Assembly (NCBI GenBank): GCA_017481325.1
Contig: JAFUPG010000030.1
Span: 1 to 15,797 of the forward strand
Origin: Oscillospiraceae bacterium
GTDB taxonomy: Bacteria; Bacillota_A; Clostridia; Oscillospirales; Oscillospiraceae
Reading direction: 5' to 3'
DNA: 15,797 nucleotides
The notes beneath the pieces are model-generated. The model did not search any database and was not told the origin of the DNA. It saw only the letters and a program-made list of their open reading frames with translations. Below are positions 14,074 to 15,797 of the stretch, one piece after another (within the stretch, counting starts at the first letter, position 1; every line of letters starts with the position of its first letter). A program made the position numbers and the translations under genes.

Positions 14074-14955
14074 ATGTACGATATTAAGTACTATTACGAG
14101 TCCCAGAGCGTAGCGGATGCCGTCCGCCTCCGCCTGGAGCACCCCGAAGCCCATATCATCGCCGGCGGTTCCGACGTGCTGGTGCAGATGCGTGAGGGCA
14201 AGCGTGCCGGTGTGGAGCTGATCTCCATCTTTATGCTGGATGAGCTCCGTGGCGTTTCCATTGACGAAAACGAGAACATCCGTATCGGCAGCCTCACCAG
14301 CTTCTCCCACATCACCAAAGATTCCATCATTCAGAAGTACATCAACGTTCTGGGCGAGGCTGTGGATCAGGTGGGCGGCCCCCAGATCCGCAACATCGGC
14401 ACCATCGGCGGCAACACCTGCAACGGTGTCACCTCCGCCGACTCCGCCTCCACCCTCCACGCCTGGGAGGCTCTGGTAGAGCTCACCGGCCCCGAGGGCA
14501 AGCGTGTGATCCCCATTAAGGACTTCTACAAGAAGGCCAAGGTAGTGGATATCCGTGAGGGCGAGATCCAGACCGCCATTCTGATCCCCAAGGCCAGCTA
14601 CGAGAACACCTGGGGCTACTACATCAAGTATGCCATGCGAAATGCCCTGGATATTGCCACCAACGGCTGCTCCGTCAATGTCCGCCTGTCCGAGGACAAG
14701 AGGACCTTTGACCGTGTCCGTGTGGCCTACGGCGTTGCAGGCCCCATCCCCATGCGCTGCCCCAAGGCCGAGGAATTCATCAACGGCAAGGAAATCACCA
14801 TGGAGAACATTGAGATCTTCGCCCGCACGGTGCTGGAGGATATCAATCCCCGTGACTCCTGGAGAGCCTCCAAGGCACTGCGTCAGCACGTGGCTGTAGA
14901 ATCCGCAAAGCGCTGCATCATGGAATCTGTCAAGAGAGCAGGAGGTGTTCTGTAA
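14074..14955 (+). CDS. xdhB: Xanthine dehydrogenase FAD-binding subunit XdhB
   Basis: A 293 aa protein, normal length for the family (E. coli XdhB about 292). FAD loops are intact: IAGGSDVLVQ (29-38) and GPQIRNIGTIGGNTCNG (102-118), followed by TSADSAS. The C-terminal SWRASKALRQH is also typical. It receives electrons from the XdhC clusters and passes them to NAD+ or another acceptor. AGGAGA lies at 14060-14065 inside the end of xdhA, and the start is three bases after the xdhA stop. Its own stop overlaps the xdhC start as TAATG. It is complete, in contrast to the shorter YgfM-like subunit at the head of the operon. Confidence 0.95.
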   Translation: MYDIKYYYESQSVADAVRLRLEHPEAHIIAGGSDVLVQMREGKRAGVELISIFMLDELRGVSIDENENIRIGSLTSFSHITKDSIIQKYINVLGEAVDQVGGPQIRNIGTIGGNTCNGVTSADSASTLHAWEALVELTGPEGKRVIPIKDFYKKAKVVDIREGEIQTAILIPKASYENTWGYYIKYAMRNALDIATNGCSVNVRLSEDKRTFDRVRVAYGVAGPIPMRCPKAEEFINGKEITMENIEIFARTVLEDINPRDSWRASKALRQHVAVESAKRCIMESVKRAGGVL

Positions 14956-15449
14956 TGGCACAGTATATGCTGGTTAAGTACAACCTCAATGGCAAGGACG
15001 TAGAGCAGATGGTTGACGTCCGTGCCAGCCTGACCGATATGCTCCGCAATGACTTCCGCATGACCTCCGTAAAGAAGGGCTGCGAGGTAGGCGAATGCGG
15101 TGCCTGCACCGTGATCATCAACGGCGAGGCCTATAACTCCTGCATTTACCTGGCGGTCTGGGCCAACGGCAAGACCATCCGCACGCTGGAGAGCCTAATG
15201 GGCCCCAACGGCGAGCTGTCCGACATTCAGCAGGCCTTTATTGACGAGGCTGCCATCCAGTGCGGCTTCTGCACCCCCGGCTTTATCATGAGCGCCTGGG
15301 AGATCCTGGAGAGCGGCAAGGAATACACCGATGCCGAACTGCGCAAGCTCCTCTCCGGCCACCTGTGCCGCTGCACCGGCTACGAGAACATCATTCGTGC
15401 CGTAAAGAAGACCATGTACAAGCGTCTGGGCAAGGAAATGCCCGAATAA
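14955..15449 (+). CDS. xdhC: Xanthine dehydrogenase [2Fe-2S] subunit XdhC
   Basis: A 164 aa protein with two [2Fe-2S] clusters. The plant-ferredoxin-type cluster has Cys43, 48, 51 and 63 (GCEVGECGACTV); the helical-domain cluster has Cys103, 106, 138 and 140 (QCGFCTPG, HLCRCTGY). It carries electrons from the molybdenum site to FAD. It is the only intact iron-sulfur protein encoded in the operon, although the operon contains two molybdenum subunits. AGGAGGT at 14939-14945 supports the start. The name follows E. coli xdhABC and should not be confused with the unrelated XdhC/CoxI cofactor-insertion protein, which is not found here. Confidence 0.95.
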   Translation: MAQYMLVKYNLNGKDVEQMVDVRASLTDMLRNDFRMTSVKKGCEVGECGACTVIINGEAYNSCIYLAVWANGKTIRTLESLMGPNGELSDIQQAFIDEAAIQCGFCTPGFIMSAWEILESGKEYTDAELRKLLSGHLCRCTGYENIIRAVKKTMYKRLGKEMPE

Positions 15450-15469
15450 GTCCATATCCCATGGAGGTA

Positions 15470-15509
15470 AAACCGCACCGGCTCCAAGGCCGGTGCGGTT
15501 TCTCTTTTT
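15470..15509 (+). terminator. Terminator of the xdh operon
   Basis: AAACCGCACCGGC (15470-15482) pairs with GCCGGTGCGGTTT (15489-15501), 13 bp with a six-base loop, followed by CTCTTTTT. It is a strong Rho-independent terminator 20 bases after the xdhC stop. Confidence 0.93.
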
Positions 15510-15545
15510 GGAGGCAATAATTTTGCTTGTAACGGTCAATTTATC

Positions 15546-15563
15546 GCAGCACCTTAGTGCTGC
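15546..15563. other. Perfect hairpin at the edge of repeat copy C
   Basis: GCAGCAC (15546-15552) and GTGCTGC (15557-15563) form a 7 bp stem with a four-base loop CTTA, directly abutting the heptamer repeats. It is not followed by a T-run and its role is unknown. No matching hairpin adjoins the heptamers of copy A. Confidence 0.5.
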
Positions 15564-15605
15564 ACTAATGACTAATGACTAATAACTAAGGACTAAAAAC
15601 TGAGG
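15564..15605 (+). repeat. Six degenerate heptamer repeats (ACTAATG type)
   Basis: Six consecutive 7-base units can be read: ACTAATG, ACTAATG, ACTAATA, ACTAAGG, ACTAAAA, ACTGAGG. The last runs into the conserved core of repeat copy C. The reverse complement of the same unit type occurs at 195-215 in copy A. The units have no spacers, so this is not a CRISPR array. Confidence 0.7.
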
Positions 15606-15670
15606 TGTGCCTCCGGCACGGGATTTGAATATATAGTCCGTCAAACAGAAATTTGCCGAACAGTTTGCAA
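15564..15670 (-). repeat. Interspersed structured repeat, copy C (inverted)
   Basis: Read on the minus strand this gives AACTGTTCGGCAAATTTC, CTGTTTGA, TATTCAAATCCC, a hairpin GTGCC-GGA-GGCAC, ACCTCAGTT and then heptamers, the same order as copy A at 126-215. The hairpin occupies 15607-15619 on the + strand. Its stem bases differ from copy A (ATCGGC/GCCGAT), yet pairing and the GGA loop are kept. The element is non-coding. Confidence 0.6.
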
Positions 15671-15797
15671 AATCGACTAATGCAATATAACGATTTCGCG
15701 CAGCGGGGGAGGGGGTCTTGGGGGAGGGCGAATTTGGGCTGTCGGGGGTAGTGCCGAAATGTAGAAGTGTTACCACAGCACAATCTGAGCGCCTCCC
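15671..15797. other. Non-coding right end with a G-run cluster
   Basis: No supported gene is seen. GGGGG-A-GGGGG-TCTT-GGGGG-A-GGG at 15705-15728 has four G-runs with short loops and could fold as a G-quadruplex on the + strand. Short minus-strand frames that cross this stretch and copy C are low-complexity translations of repeat DNA and lack ribosome sites. The window ends without a recognisable feature. Confidence 0.45.

Noticed and set aside
9315..14961. Very long open frames on the minus strand opposite xdhD, xdhA and xdhB (813 and 1144 codons)
   Set aside because: They are mirror effects of strong G/C third-position bias in the sense genes. Their translations are repetitive and rich in Gly, His, Val and Asp, with no family motif and no ribosome site, while the sense genes show clear motifs throughout.
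15564..15605. CRISPR array
   Set aside because: The units are 7 bases long, contiguous and without spacers; no cas genes are present.
15579..15783. Two short minus-strand reading frames at the right end
   Set aside because: They cross the repeat core and G-run DNA, overlap each other in different frames, lack ribosome sites and resemble no protein family.

Overview
The window is chromosomal DNA from a bacterium, most likely a gut-type anaerobic member of Clostridia near Oscillospiraceae/Ruminococcaceae. This placement is inferred from strong GGAGG ribosome sites, Rnf and ApbE genes, cysteine-bearing lipoprotein signals, GC-rich coding sequence between AT-richer gaps, and purine-type molybdenum hydroxylases. 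No rRNA, tRNA, CRISPR array or transposase is visible.

Layout. (1) 1-310: non-coding DNA with short interspersed repeats. (2) 354-872: a gene of unknown function with a good promoter. (3) 955-7283: an eight-gene operon on the + strand. It encodes a NusG domain II protein, a Gx-transporter-type membrane protein, a lipoprotein with two tandem domains, ApbE (the flavin transferase), RnfC, RnfD, RnfG and an unrecognised four- to five-helix membrane protein. It ends in a hairpin terminator shared with a convergent gene. (4) 7330-7896, minus strand: a MocA-like cytidylyltransferase. (5) 8111-15449: a five-gene molybdenum hydroxylase operon, ygfM-like, xdhD, xdhA, xdhB, xdhC, ending in a strong terminator. 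(6) 15510-15797: non-coding DNA with heptamer repeats, an inverted copy of the left-end repeat and a G-rich run.

How the genes may work together. The first operon looks like a flavin-based electron export chain that mixes parts of the Listeria-type extracellular electron transfer locus (NusG domain II/Gx pair, two-domain flavin lipoprotein, ApbE) with three Rnf subunits (C, D, G). RnfA, RnfE and RnfB are absent. ApbE could attach FMN to RnfD, RnfG and perhaps the lipoprotein, which carries two copies of a relaxed form of the flavinylation motif. The second operon would oxidise purines or related heterocycles in the cytosol, and the divergent MocA would supply its cytosine-form molybdenum cofactor. 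XdhD has lost every iron-sulfur cysteine in its N-terminal domain, so the operon has two molybdenum subunits and two FAD subunits but only one [2Fe-2S] protein (XdhC). The most noteworthy points are the Rnf set without A/E/B, a possible second flavinylation site at the RnfG C-terminus, a promoter that overlaps a terminator at 946-983, and a structured repeat whose inverted copies bracket the region.
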